The notes under the pieces are model-generated. The model saw only the letters and a program-made list of their open reading frames with translations. It ran no database searches and was not told the DNA's origin. Shown one piece after another: positions 53,794 through 63,800 of a stretch of 64,000 nucleotides of DNA. The position numbers were made by a program, and so were the translations under genes. Each line of letters opens with the position of its first letter. Position 1 is the stretch's first letter. Origin of the DNA: UBA7960 sp964348755 (lineage in GTDB: Bacteria > Bacteroidota > Bacteroidia > Bacteroidales > UBA7960). The DNA is taken from contig CAYGDW010000003.1 in assembly GCA_964348755.1 (NCBI GenBank), positions 41,408 through 105,407 on the forward strand, written 5' to 3'.

Positions 53794-55023
53794 ATGAGAA
53801 AAATTGCTTTTTCAACCATGCTGATTTTGGTCAGTTTGATTGCTTACGGCCAGGTAAAAACCGGCATTGATGTGTTGCGCGAGCGGGGTTTTGAACCCCT
53901 GCGCGGAAAGCGCGTGGGGCTTATCACCAACCCTACGGGTGTTGATAGCCGGCTGCGCTCTACTATCGACATTCTGCATGCTGCTGCCGGGGTGCAACTT
54001 GTTGCCCTTTACGGCCCCGAGCACGGGGTGCGGGGCGAATACCCAGCTGGAGAGCTGATCGACAACAAAATTGACCCAACCACCGGAATACCCATGTTTA
54101 GCCTGTATGGCCGCACCCGGAAGCCTACACCCGAAATGCTCAAGGGTGTCGATGTATTGGTTTACGACATACAGGACATTGGCTCACGCTCATATACATA
54201 TATCAGCACACTTGGGCTGGCCATGGAGGCTGCCGCCGAAAACAACATTGAGTTTGTGGTACTCGACCGCCCAAACCCCCTTGGTGGTCTTAAATTTGAA
54301 GGACCGCTGGTGGAACCCGCATTCATTTCTTTCGTCAGCCAGTTCCCTATTCCTTATGTACATGGTTTTACGGTTGGCGAACTAGCCCGATTTCTGAATG
54401 AGGAACTCATGCTTGCCAATGGGGTAAAATGCAAACTTACCGTAATTGAAATGGAAGGATGGAATCGCAGTATGCTTTTCGAAGACACCGGATTGCAATG
54501 GGTACCGTCTTCGCCACACATACCACACGCACATTCGGCTTATTATTATCCGGTTTCAGGAATTCTGGGCGAACTTCATGTAATAAACATTGGGGTAGGT
54601 TACACCCTCCCTTTTCAGACCTTTGCCATAGATTGGGTTACCAACGCCGGGGAGCTGACACGGCGCTTAAACCTGCTGCAAATCCCTGGTGTAATTTTCA
54701 GGCCCACGCATTACCGGGCATATTATACCGACATGAAAGACAAAATGCTGCATGGGGTTCAGGTGCACCTTACCGATGTGCACAGGGTGCCGCTTTCGCT
54801 CATTCAGTTTTACGTGCTCCAGGAACTCAAAATAATGTACCCCGACAAAAACGTGTTTGCAATGAGCCAAAAGAGCCGCCTCGATATGTTCGACAAGGTT
54901 TGCGGCACCGACAATATACGCAAAACCTTCGAAAAGCGATTCATGGTGCAAGACTTACTGCCACTATGGACCCGCGAAATCCCTGCCTTTTTGAAAATGG
55001 CTGAAAAGTACTTCCTTTATTAG
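53794..55023 (+). CDS. namZ: Exo-beta-N-acetylmuramidase NamZ family protein (DUF1343, GH171)
   Basis: 409 residues with a signal peptide (1-20, 'LIAYGQ'), so it acts outside the cytoplasm. The family signatures are clear: 'GKRVGLITNPTGVDSRLRST' near residue 38, 'LYGPEHGVRGEYPAGE' with Glu76-His77 near 75, 'GVDVLVYDIQDIGSRSYTYI' near 123 and 'LDRPNPLGG' near 157. NamZ removes MurNAc from the non-reducing end of peptidoglycan fragments. The gene converges on an operon with an amidase, AmpG-like importer and SpoIID homologue, so it likely works in wall-sugar recovery. A terminator follows. Confidence 0.92.
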   Translation: MRKIAFSTMLILVSLIAYGQVKTGIDVLRERGFEPLRGKRVGLITNPTGVDSRLRSTIDILHAAAGVQLVALYGPEHGVRGEYPAGELIDNKIDPTTGIPMFSLYGRTRKPTPEMLKGVDVLVYDIQDIGSRSYTYISTLGLAMEAAAENNIEFVVLDRPNPLGGLKFEGPLVEPAFISFVSQFPIPYVHGFTVGELARFLNEELMLANGVKCKLTVIEMEGWNRSMLFEDTGLQWVPSSPHIPHAHSAYYYPVSGILGELHVINIGVGYTLPFQTFAIDWVTNAGELTRRLNLLQIPGVIFRPTHYRAYYTDMKDKMLHGVQVHLTDVHRVPLSLIQFYVLQELKIMYPDKNVFAMSQKSRLDMFDKVCGTDNIRKTFEKRFMVQDLLPLWTREIPAFLKMAEKYFLY

Positions 55024-55073
55024 CGCTGTCAAATTATATTGAGCCTTATTGGTAAGGCTTTAATGCAGGTTTT

Positions 55074-55118
55074 GGGCCGCAAATAGTATCTTAGTTTGCT
55101 ATTTTCCGGCCCTTTTTG
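55074..55118 (+). terminator. Terminator between namZ and the AmpG-like gene
   Basis: GGGCCG (55074-55079) pairs with CGGCCC (55107-55112), extended inward by AAATAG/CTATTT with a small bulge, and is followed by TTTTTGTTT. A second short hairpin (AGCCTTA/TAAGGCT, 55042-55059) precedes it. Confidence 0.7.
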
Positions 55119-55136
55119 TTTCCAAAAAACTTAAAC

Positions 55137-56996
55137 CTAACCCTGTACATCTTCCTTTTTCTTAATGCCGAAGTTTTTGTCGATCTTAAGCCAGCGCAGC
55201 ACTAAAAAGCCTGGTATAGTGCATATCATTACCCAAATATAGAAGTTTTTATATCCGATAATTTCCTGCAACCAACCTGAAAACATACCCGGAATCATCA
55301 TGCCCAGGGCCATAAAGCCTGTGCAAATAGCAAAATGTGCGGTTTTGTGTTTTCCTTCGGCAAAGTATATCATAAAGAGCATATATGCAGTAAATCCGAA
55401 TCCGTATCCAAACTGCTCAATGGCCACCGAACCAGCAATAAGCCAGAACTCGGTGGGTGTGGCATACGAGAGATAAACGTACATTAGGTTGGGCAAATTT
55501 ATGGCAAAAGTCATAGGCAGTATCCAAAATTTCAGACCTTTTTTTGAGGCCATCATTCCGCCAAGTATGCCGCCAATGGTCAGGGCAAGTATGCCAATGG
55601 TTCCGTAAATTATGCCCACATCGCCTGTGGTGAGGCCCAGTCCCCCAATATCGCGGGCATCGAGCAGAAACGGAGAGGCCATTTTTACCAATTGGGCTTC
55701 TGCAAGTCGAAAAAGCATAAAAAAAGCCAGGGCTGGTCCAATATTTGGCTTTTGGAAAAAAGAGCCGAAGGTTTTAAAAAATTCGGTAAAGGCATTTTGG
55801 CCTGCCTGTTGCACAATGGCTTTGTCAGTAACTGGTTTGGGAAGAATAAAGCGGTGATAAACAAAAAATGCAACGAACAGGCCAGCAAGCACAAAGAAGG
55901 TAATTGACCATGCCAGCGGAATATTTCCTGATCGGCCTTCGAAAAGCGCCTGGGCTGGGCGGTCGAGCCTGGGGTCGAGCTGCACAGCTATCCAGGCGGT
56001 TTGATTCCAGTTATTTTGATTAAATACCATGCGGTCGCCCTGAATCAATCTTATACTGGCATCGCCACGGCGAAACCTTGAGTTCAGCACAATTTCCCCG
56101 CCATCTTTTGGCGGTGCCGAAAGGGTTATTCCCATCAGGCCAATATTGCCCTGCAAAGCTTCGAGGTTCTGGAGGGAGCCGGTGGTATTTCCAAACCGTT
56201 TGCGCAGCCAATCCGACAATGGGTCAGAAATACTGTGTGAAAACCATGAAGGCTCCTTGGGGTCAACAGCCTGCTCGGGCAAAACAAAGCCGTGCCTGAG
56301 GTTGTTTTCAGCAACCAATTGGCGCAACGAGTCGGCAGCTGCTTTCTTTATGTTTTCGTTCGAAACCAGGAGCCTGTCGGTAGAAACCAGAAAAGTAAGC
56401 TCGCCTGTTTCGGGTGCTCTTTCGGGCGAGAAAGACTTTATTTCCACGAAATTTTCATGACTGGTGTCGACAGTAAAACGCACAGGCTCCTGTCCGGTAT
56501 ATACTTCGAAAAAACCGGCAAGTATTATAAGCAGGCCCTGTCCTGTAATCATGGCCATTCGGTAAAAAGTGCTTCGAATGCCAACAAAATAAGCCTGTTC
56601 GTGCTCTTTGAGGCCCAGCATATAATAGCCATCGGCGGCAATGTCGTGGGTGGCCGAGCTAAAAGCCAGCAGCCACATAAAAGCAAGGGTGTACTGAAAA
56701 AAGCCCGGAAGCGGAATGGTAAACGCAACCCCGGCAAGGCCGGCACCAACAAGCAGCTGCATTGTGATAATCCACCAGCGCTTGGTTTTAAATAGATCAA
56801 TCACGGGGCTCCATAGCGGTTTTATGACCCAGGGCAAATACAGCCAACTGGTGTACAGGGCAATGTCAGTATTTGAAATTCCCAAGCGTTTATACATAAT
56901 AACTGACACGGTCATTACTACCACATAAGGGATTCCCTGTGCATAATACAGAGATGGGATCCAAGCCCAGGGCGAGCGTTTTGATTCCTTAGCCAT
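55137..56996 (-). CDS. AmpG-like MFS transporter with a large soluble insert
   Basis: 619 residues, longer than E. coli AmpG (about 490). The N-terminal half has the AmpG-like 'SLYYAQGIPYVVVMTVSVIMYKRLGI' and 'LPWVIKPLWSPVID' segments; MFS helices run to about 165 and resume near 360, and the protein ends with six more helices. Residues about 167-358 are hydrophilic, beta-rich and repeated in two halves ('ETGELTFLVSTDRLL' and 'DGGEIVLNSRFRRGDASI'), so they should form an extracytoplasmic or cytoplasmic domain between two helices. AmpG imports anhydromuropeptides; this relative may carry related wall fragments. It is the last gene of a five-gene operon, 30 bp after SpoIID. Confidence 0.88.
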   Translation of the reverse strand: MAKESKRSPWAWIPSLYYAQGIPYVVVMTVSVIMYKRLGISNTDIALYTSWLYLPWVIKPLWSPVIDLFKTKRWWIITMQLLVGAGLAGVAFTIPLPGFFQYTLAFMWLLAFSSATHDIAADGYYMLGLKEHEQAYFVGIRSTFYRMAMITGQGLLIILAGFFEVYTGQEPVRFTVDTSHENFVEIKSFSPERAPETGELTFLVSTDRLLVSNENIKKAAADSLRQLVAENNLRHGFVLPEQAVDPKEPSWFSHSISDPLSDWLRKRFGNTTGSLQNLEALQGNIGLMGITLSAPPKDGGEIVLNSRFRRGDASIRLIQGDRMVFNQNNWNQTAWIAVQLDPRLDRPAQALFEGRSGNIPLAWSITFFVLAGLFVAFFVYHRFILPKPVTDKAIVQQAGQNAFTEFFKTFGSFFQKPNIGPALAFFMLFRLAEAQLVKMASPFLLDARDIGGLGLTTGDVGIIYGTIGILALTIGGILGGMMASKKGLKFWILPMTFAINLPNLMYVYLSYATPTEFWLIAGSVAIEQFGYGFGFTAYMLFMIYFAEGKHKTAHFAICTGFMALGMMIPGMFSGWLQEIIGYKNFYIWVMICTIPGFLVLRWLKIDKNFGIKKKEDVQG

Positions 56997-57026
56997 TGCG
57001 TTTTTTTAAGATTTTATATTGGTTTT

Positions 57027-58361
57027 CTAATAGAGGGTGTTCAGTTCTGCTCCTTTGAAGTAATGGGCTAAAATGGCCTTATAGTTGAAGCCCCTGGCTC
57101 CCATAACTGCAGCACCAATCTGGCAAAGGCCAACTCCATGCCCCCATCCGGCACCTTTCAGAATAAAACTTTGAGGAATACCCTGGTGCAATGTTCCTTT
57201 TTCGGCCACAAATGCAGCACTATAAAGGTGAGAAGGCGAAAAGGCCTTGCGTATCTCCAGCTCTTTCCCAATAATAACGTTGCCTGTGGTTCCTTTTACA
57301 AGAAGCTTGACAAGCCTGCCCGAAGTGCCCCGTTCAAGCGCAACAAGGTCGAGTACTTGCCCTACATCAACATTTACGCGGGTACGCAACAACTCCTGAA
57401 TGCGTTCCTGTGCCAAATTCACCTCCCATCGAAAAAAGTCGAATGTTTCCTGATCATAATCCTTTAGCACTTGTGCCAAAACCGATTTATCGGTAGTGTT
57501 GCAGAACGCCTGTGGGCTGGCAAGTATCCATTGTTTCGAAGCCTGCTCAAGGCTCAGGTCAGTTTCAAACCCTTTGGGTGGTTCAGGGTTGTCGATAACC
57601 ATTTCGAGGTAAGGGTGCTTTACAGGTTCCCACACATTTTCGAATCGTTCGGTAATGCCACCACAGCATTTCGAGTAGCGGGCATCGCAAATTTTGCCCT
57701 GATAAACAAGCACTTGCCCGCGGGTGCTTTCTATGGCATCTTCCGCAGCAGTTCGCGCAAGGGTTGTAATTCCCTGGTAGCGCTGGCAATGATCGTCGGC
57801 ACATACATCGAAGTTTTTGTGGTCTTCCCGGTCGTACCAACGAATGCGCTTACCGGGGGCTTCTTCCTTTTGCCCATAACCGCCAATGGCCTTTACCAGT
57901 TTGCCCTTTTCTATTTGTGCCAGCAGCCAGCTGCGCGAAATAACCGCATGGGCCTTCAGCAGTTCGGTAGAAGAGGTGGCACTCATTTCTGAAGAAATTA
58001 CGCTGGTAAGATAATCTTCAAGAGAAACAACATTGATGGCGGTTAGGTGTCCTGACTCCAATATAACCTCAATACTGCCTTTGAACCGCTGATTCTGTTT
58101 TCGCTCCCAGTGGAAGTTTATACCTATGGTAACATCCTTCAGGTCGAAACTGGCCGTTTCATAATCGACCGGCTCAAAAAGCACAGGCCATTGAACATCA
58201 AATGCCTTTCCTTCGACAACCAGCCTGGGTTCAACACCCTGAGCCACAACGCTACCGCAACCTTCAAAAATTTTGCCGGAAGGCAAATGCCTGTATTTTC
58301 CGTTAAGGCAAAACTTTACTTCAGGGGCAAAAAGAATTCCTGCTTTTATTACCGGGTCCAT
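57027..58361 (-). CDS. SpoIID/LytB domain protein without a signal peptide
   Basis: 444 residues. SpoIID enzymes are lytic transglycosylases acting on glycan strands free of stem peptides. The core (about 100-240) is intact: catalytic Glu125 in 'SVISSEMSATS', 'LLKAHAVISRSWLLAQ', a Zn-like site with Cys187, His191 and Cys192, and 'YSKCCGGITE' near 231; 'GWGHGVGLCQIGA' near the C-terminus is the second family hallmark. The start 'MDPVIKAGILFAPEV' is not a signal peptide and a stop sits immediately upstream in frame, so the protein is probably cytoplasmic. Only 3 bp separate it from the DUF4922 gene. Confidence 0.87.
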   Translation of the reverse strand: MDPVIKAGILFAPEVKFCLNGKYRHLPSGKIFEGCGSVVAQGVEPRLVVEGKAFDVQWPVLFEPVDYETASFDLKDVTIGINFHWERKQNQRFKGSIEVILESGHLTAINVVSLEDYLTSVISSEMSATSSTELLKAHAVISRSWLLAQIEKGKLVKAIGGYGQKEEAPGKRIRWYDREDHKNFDVCADDHCQRYQGITTLARTAAEDAIESTRGQVLVYQGKICDARYSKCCGGITERFENVWEPVKHPYLEMVIDNPEPPKGFETDLSLEQASKQWILASPQAFCNTTDKSVLAQVLKDYDQETFDFFRWEVNLAQERIQELLRTRVNVDVGQVLDLVALERGTSGRLVKLLVKGTTGNVIIGKELEIRKAFSPSHLYSAAFVAEKGTLHQGIPQSFILKGAGWGHGVGLCQIGAAVMGARGFNYKAILAHYFKGAELNTLY

Positions 58362-58364
58362 AAG

Positions 58365-59339
58365 TTAATTGTTATAAAGAAATGCCTGTTTAAGTTGCTC
58401 CCATTTATCATTATCAAGGGTAACCTGCCTAAGTACGTCGCGGCTTGTATTCAGGTCGAGTTTGTCAAAATCTTCCTGCCGCGGAATTATAAGCACCCCG
58501 CCCAGGTCAACAGCTGCAGGGCTAAGCATTATTTTTTGGGTGCCTTCGGCAAAAAACTGCCAGGGGCGGTGAACATTTCGCGGAAAAAGGAAAATGCGCC
58601 AATGGTCATGGTTCCAGATGGCCAGGATGTTCATCATGGGCTCGGTCTGATCAGGCTCAAAGCGGGAAAGCACCTCAATGGCTTTGCCTATTTGGGTTTC
58701 GAGCCAAATTCTGTTGGGTGAAGAAAAAGCCAATGCGTGTCGCAGATAAGCTTCCATGGCAAAAACGCAAGAACCATTATCAGTAAAAAGAGTGGTGGTC
58801 AGGGGTTTTTCAAAGTCTTGTTCGATGGGCAAAAAGCCTTTGTTGCCAGCCTGGAAGTGAAAATGGTCGGGGGCCGATGCGCCGCAACGGGGGCCATTGT
58901 AAAACACCACAAATTCATCAAGCTCTTTGGCTAGCAAAAGCATATCCTGAAAGCGGCCCTCCAGCCTTTGCGGAGCATGATCAATAATAGGAATAGTAAG
59001 GTGCCTCTTAAAAATAGGAAAGGGGTTTACCAGCAGCAGGTAATCTTTCCCGAAAAGGATGCCCTTTTGTTGCTCAGGAAGGTGGGCAGGGCAAAGAAAG
59101 CACGGGCGCTTGCTAATTGACCCGGGATCGACTTTGGCCGAAGTAGAATAAATACGCTCGGGATTGAACTGCACCCTGATTTGGGCCAGCGGCGAAAACG
59201 GAATTGATTTGGTTACTGCCTTTTGCAAGCCTTGGTAGTTTGCCCTTGCCATATCCCAGTTTTGCAACTGGTCTTCGAACAGGTCATTCACCAGTGTTTT
59301 CAGGCTTTTGCCTTCAGTATCCCTAAACAGATAATCCAT
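58365..59339 (-). CDS. DUF4922 protein, GalT/Ap4A-phosphorylase-like (HIT superfamily)
   Basis: 324 residues, cytoplasmic. The middle has features of the galactose-1-phosphate uridylyltransferase / Ap4A phosphorylase branch: Cys80-x2-Cys83 ('RPCFLCPAHL', a possible Zn site as in GalT), 'LVNPFPIFKRHLTIPI' near 104 (the 'NP.P....H.' segment), and 'NGPRCGASAPDHFHFQAG' near 148-165 with His159 and His161 in an HxHxQ motif, where the first His would be the nucleophile. I infer a nucleotide-transfer or phosphorolysis reaction on a sugar phosphate or NDP-sugar. The exact substrate is unknown; context suggests a wall-derived sugar. It is the third gene of the operon, 7 bp after the glycosyltransferase. 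Confidence 0.85.
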   Translation of the reverse strand: MDYLFRDTEGKSLKTLVNDLFEDQLQNWDMARANYQGLQKAVTKSIPFSPLAQIRVQFNPERIYSTSAKVDPGSISKRPCFLCPAHLPEQQKGILFGKDYLLLVNPFPIFKRHLTIPIIDHAPQRLEGRFQDMLLLAKELDEFVVFYNGPRCGASAPDHFHFQAGNKGFLPIEQDFEKPLTTTLFTDNGSCVFAMEAYLRHALAFSSPNRIWLETQIGKAIEVLSRFEPDQTEPMMNILAIWNHDHWRIFLFPRNVHRPWQFFAEGTQKIMLSPAAVDLGGVLIIPRQEDFDKLDLNTSRDVLRQVTLDNDKWEQLKQAFLYNN

Positions 59340-59346
59340 AATTTTT

Positions 59347-60810
59347 TTATTTGCGGTTCATTGCCATCCTGGCCCAAAGCTCTATGGTTCTAATGCGGTC
59401 TTTGTAGGTGTTGTGGGTGTTGGTTTTTGCAATATCGAGCGAGGCATCGGTATTGTCGTCCCAGCGGCGGCACAAATAGAGGGGTTCATAAATGCGGCCA
59501 ATCTGGTAATGGCGCGAAATGGCCAGGCCTACAGCATAATCTTCGCCGTAGCTAACATTGGGCACCTTAATGCTTCGCAACACCGGGGTATAAAATGCCC
59601 TTGGTGCCCCAAGGCCGTTGATGCGCAAAGCATTGTTGCGGCCGTTGTCGGGCGTCCATTCGCGATGGTCAATAAGGCCAGGAGGTATCTCCTCAAGTTT
59701 ATAGTTTACCATTTGATAACTGCCTACCAGCATGGCGCAGTTTTGGGCATAAAAGGCATCAACAATGCGTTGCAGCACGCCAGAATCTATATACAGGTCG
59801 TCGCTGTCTAACTGAATGGCGAACTTGCCACATTGAGGGTGAAAAAGCCCTTCATTCCAGCATCCACCAATTCCCATATCCTTCCTGGCTGGCACCACGT
59901 GCACCAAACGCTTGTCTTCCAGGGCAAGTTTTTTGAGAAGGTCGGTGGTACCGTCGGTAGAGTGGTTGTCAACCACAATAATGTTGAAATTAAAGCCGGC
60001 ATTTTGCAAAAACACCGAACGCACTGCATCTTCAATTGTTTTAATTCTGTTCCTTACGGGGATAATAACCGAAGCTTCCACCGCAAACTCCCCATTGGCA
60101 AAATCTATGGGTTTGAATGTTGGCTTCAGGTAGCCGCCTATTTCTTTCAGGTGGGAGGTGCAAACTTTTTCCATTTCAACCTGCACGGCACGGTTGCGCG
60201 GGTCAACGTAGTCGAACATTTTTTCGCCCGAGCGCCGGGTATCGGTTTCCTGCTCGGTGTAAAGAAACTCTGGTATGCGAAAAAGGATCTGCTTTTGCGA
60301 TACCCTTAGGCGAAGGTCGTAAAGGCCCGCAAACTCGCAATTTGTCTTCATGCCGCTTACCGCTTCCTTTAGCGCTTCGGTATTGTAAAAAAGCACTGGG
60401 CCAAAGTTGAAGTCGTCGCGAAGGCTTCCTTCCTGATAGTCAATTACTGGCAAGGGGGTCATTATTCCGTCATTTATCTGGTAGTGATCAGAATAAACCA
60501 AGCCGGCCCTGGTGTCGGTTGCCACCTGCAGCATACGTTCCAGGGCAAAAGCGCCCAATTGCAGAGGCAAACTCCTGGTGTAAATAAATGTGAAAGGCGT
60601 TTGGCTCAGGCCGGCAATGGCTTTAATGCCTTTTGAAGATTGCAGCGAAGGCACTTCAACAAATGTAACTCCCTTTGGCATAGGAGCCAAAGGATTGTTG
60701 CCCAGCACAATTACCGTTTCAACCAATGGCTGGTTCATTAACTCGCTCAGGGTTAATTCAAGATCGGCAACATTGCCCGCAGGCACAAAACACGTAATTT
60801 TCTTTTGCAT
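59347..60810 (-). CDS. Family 2 glycosyltransferase with tandem GT-A domains
   Basis: 487 residues, no signal peptide. The C-terminal half (about 245-470) is a good GT2 catalytic domain: 'EASVIIPVRNRIKTIEDAVRS', 'IIVVDNHSTDGT', 'QLDSDDLYID' (DxD) and 'GEDYAVGLAIS', then 'CRRWDDNT'. The N-terminal half (about 1-235) looks like a second GT-A fold with 'VIVLGNNPLA' and 'LVYSDHYQI' but no complete DxD, so it may be regulatory or acceptor-binding. Donor and acceptor are unknown. It is 11 bp downstream of the amidase gene and 7 bp upstream of the DUF4922 gene. Confidence 0.87.
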   Translation of the reverse strand: MQKKITCFVPAGNVADLELTLSELMNQPLVETVIVLGNNPLAPMPKGVTFVEVPSLQSSKGIKAIAGLSQTPFTFIYTRSLPLQLGAFALERMLQVATDTRAGLVYSDHYQINDGIMTPLPVIDYQEGSLRDDFNFGPVLFYNTEALKEAVSGMKTNCEFAGLYDLRLRVSQKQILFRIPEFLYTEQETDTRRSGEKMFDYVDPRNRAVQVEMEKVCTSHLKEIGGYLKPTFKPIDFANGEFAVEASVIIPVRNRIKTIEDAVRSVFLQNAGFNFNIIVVDNHSTDGTTDLLKKLALEDKRLVHVVPARKDMGIGGCWNEGLFHPQCGKFAIQLDSDDLYIDSGVLQRIVDAFYAQNCAMLVGSYQMVNYKLEEIPPGLIDHREWTPDNGRNNALRINGLGAPRAFYTPVLRSIKVPNVSYGEDYAVGLAISRHYQIGRIYEPLYLCRRWDDNTDASLDIAKTNTHNTYKDRIRTIELWARMAMNRK

Positions 60811-60821
60811 TTCTTTAGATG

Positions 60822-63800
60822 TTATTTTTCAAAATAATTCAGGATACTTTTCATCAACTCATTCCTTTGTTTTTGTTCGGCAACGGCTTCAAAAGGGAAG
60901 CCCATTGAAACGGCCTTGTACCTGGGACCAAAAATAACTCCTGCGCTGATCTGGTTTACACCGTACCGAAACAGGGTGTATGCACCGGGGGCATAAGGCT
61001 CAATGCCATCGGGGGCTTCAACAATATAATAATCAGGGTGCACTTCGTTATTAAAACTCAATGTTTGAGGAAATCTGGCAGCAAACTCATCCGTAACTAA
61101 AACTTCGGGCTTGTTGGCGGCATGATTTGTGCGCCACACAAAGCCAAGCGTTTCTTTTGCAAAATGCATTGCAAGGCTGTCAGTGTGTACAATCATGTCG
61201 GTGCCAATATAGGCTCCTGACAAAAACACATGACCGCCAACAGCCGTAAAATCCCTTATCCAGTTCATTAAATCAGGTGTAAATACCCTAAATTCGGTTT
61301 GTCGGGGTTCTTTAAGTTGAGGCACGCCCAACTGTTCGCCAAGTATAATGCTGGCAGCCCAAAGCCCTGTTTTAGGCATCCTGTTTTCTTCAAGGGCTTT
61401 TCGCGAAACAGAAATAAATGAGTACCCGGCATTGCGTATTGCAGCACCATGTATTTCGGGAAAGTCAAAAGTATTGCCTATCAGTTTCCATTCTTCCATG
61501 TCGGCGTGGCTGGCTCCCCAACCGGGGCTGTCGTCGTGCAGCCAGGGCGAGTGGCGGTCGAAGTTGTGCTGGTGGCCAGTGTATGAGGCATTGTAATGAA
61601 AAGGCACTCCCTGATCGCTCCACCAGGCCAAACCAGCCATGGAGGGGGTGTCAAATATGGCCGGTGCGCTAATTCGGGTAAAGCCATTGACTACCAGTAC
61701 CGTTTTGGGCTGGTTTTCAACAAGAGCCACTGCAAGGGTTTCTGAAGGCAGGCTTTCGCCGCCACTGTTTATTGCGCTTACGCGAAATGAATACAGCGTG
61801 TTCCAGCTTGGAAGCTCAAGTTCAAAATAATGCCCGGTGGTTAGGGTACCCGTATCAAAGCCCATTCCTTCTGTTTTGGTGAAAACCTTGTAGCTAAGGG
61901 CCTGCGCCGAAGGTTCGATCGGGTCGGGGGTTGGCAGCCAACCAATGCGGATTCGTTTACTGCCAATTCGCTCAATCATTAATGATTGTGGTGGCAGTGG
62001 CTTAACAACTGCGGTGCGGCCTTCGTTGGCAGCTACATAGCGCAAAATTCCTTTATATATTGCCCGGCTTACGCCCTGCTGAAACCGGGGGTCGAGGCCG
62101 AAGCGCATGTCGGCCAGGTTTTGGTGCGAGAGCAACTCCAAAAGCATTGTTGGCACCTGCGGGCGCCAGGCTTCGCTGTACTGGCGGTCCCAAAGGGCGC
62201 GCCGGGTCCAGTTTTCATTGAATAGCTCCCTTATGTCGTTCACAACTTGGTCTTGCACCAGGTCGGTCAGGTCGCGGCTGGCCATCTTCGAAACCCCGTC
62301 GCGAAACAGGCCATTGTCGCGCTGGGTGCTGTAAATGGCCAGTGTGCCAATCACAGTGTCGTTGGGTGTGGTTCCGGCATCGGTATGGAAAGCAAGTGCA
62401 AGGTCAATGGGTATATTCAGGCCGGGTAAGCCCGGATTTGGCGTAGGGCCTAATGGAGCACCTATAAGGAAGTTTACCCACTCGCCCCGCGACATAAAGT
62501 CGTCGTTGTAGTCGTTGCGCCCCGCATTCAGGTTGTAAACCAAGGTGTCGGGCATGCCTGCATATTGCAGGAAGTATCGGGCACCCTCGTGAAATCGTGG
62601 CCGCTGGCTGGTTTTCCAACCGAAGGACTCATCAGGCATTTCGTTCAGTTGGGGTTTTAAATGGCCATTTTCCTGGGCCGAGCGGCCCCGTTGTTGCGCA
62701 TCGGCCGAGGCCCTGCGCGCCACATTGCCCATGCCTCCCCCAAATCGAAGCGCATCGGCAGTAACGCCCCCTTGCTCATTGCCATAAACTTCAAAACTGC
62801 CAGTTGGGATATTCTTCCCTTTTTTGAAAAAGTAGGTTCCAAGGTAAACCCAGGTGCCCCCACCCATGGTTTGGTTAAGTAAAAAGCGCTCCGACCCTCC
62901 GGCATAATGCAAAACGCTTTCCACGGAAGTGGAGTTGAAAGGGTGCTGTTGCCATGAAAAATAAACTGCGTAATGCCCGTCTTCAGGAAAATCAGGAATA
63001 TATTGCAATGAGGCAGGGCTTCCGGCCCGGGGAAAGTACTTTAAATGGCTTCCCATTTCAAATGGGTTCTGACCATCGAACAAGGTGTCTTTTGGGGCGA
63101 AGCCTCCAGGCAGCCTTTCCCAATGGTTGTTATCAGTATTGTTTATAAAAAGCTCCGAATTGCCTGTTGAACCATCCAGGTCAACAATGACTTCGTGATT
63201 CTGAAAATCCCTTTCGCGCGGCAGCAGCACCACCGCCCCGGCATTTTGGAGCATGGGGGCAATGTATTGGTTTACATAAACCATTGGAAAAAGGTCCTCG
63301 ACTGTGCCAAACAGCCTGGCACGCTGCCACTGCCATCGGTTTCTGACATTGTCAAAATACAATCCATGGCTGTGCCAAATGGCAAGGTGGGAGCCTGAAA
63401 GGCCACCCGGATAATTGGCCCGTGAAGAGTTGCGGACAAGCGGATTATTGTTCTGTTTTGTGCGCACCCTTGTTAGGTCAGTTTCGAGGTGCGGGTGCCT
63501 GAAGGCATTAGGAATATAATCGTGAAGTGGGCGGTTTCGGCAAAAAAGGTTCAGGTTCAGGTTTAGAAACCGCCTCCCTAGCCGGTTCATTATCCCGGCC
63601 TCAATTTGCCTTAAAAAATTCGGCCTAATGGGCAAGTGAGTAAGGTTAGGATGGAAATACACATTCAGGGTGGCCGATTGCCGATTGATTGAAATGCTGT
63701 CGATACCAATTGCCCCCACATGCTTCCAGGCGCTGAAAAATTCTCCGAAATTGTCGAGCCGCCTTTGGGCAAGGGCTTCCAGGCGTGCCTGGCTCTTTGC

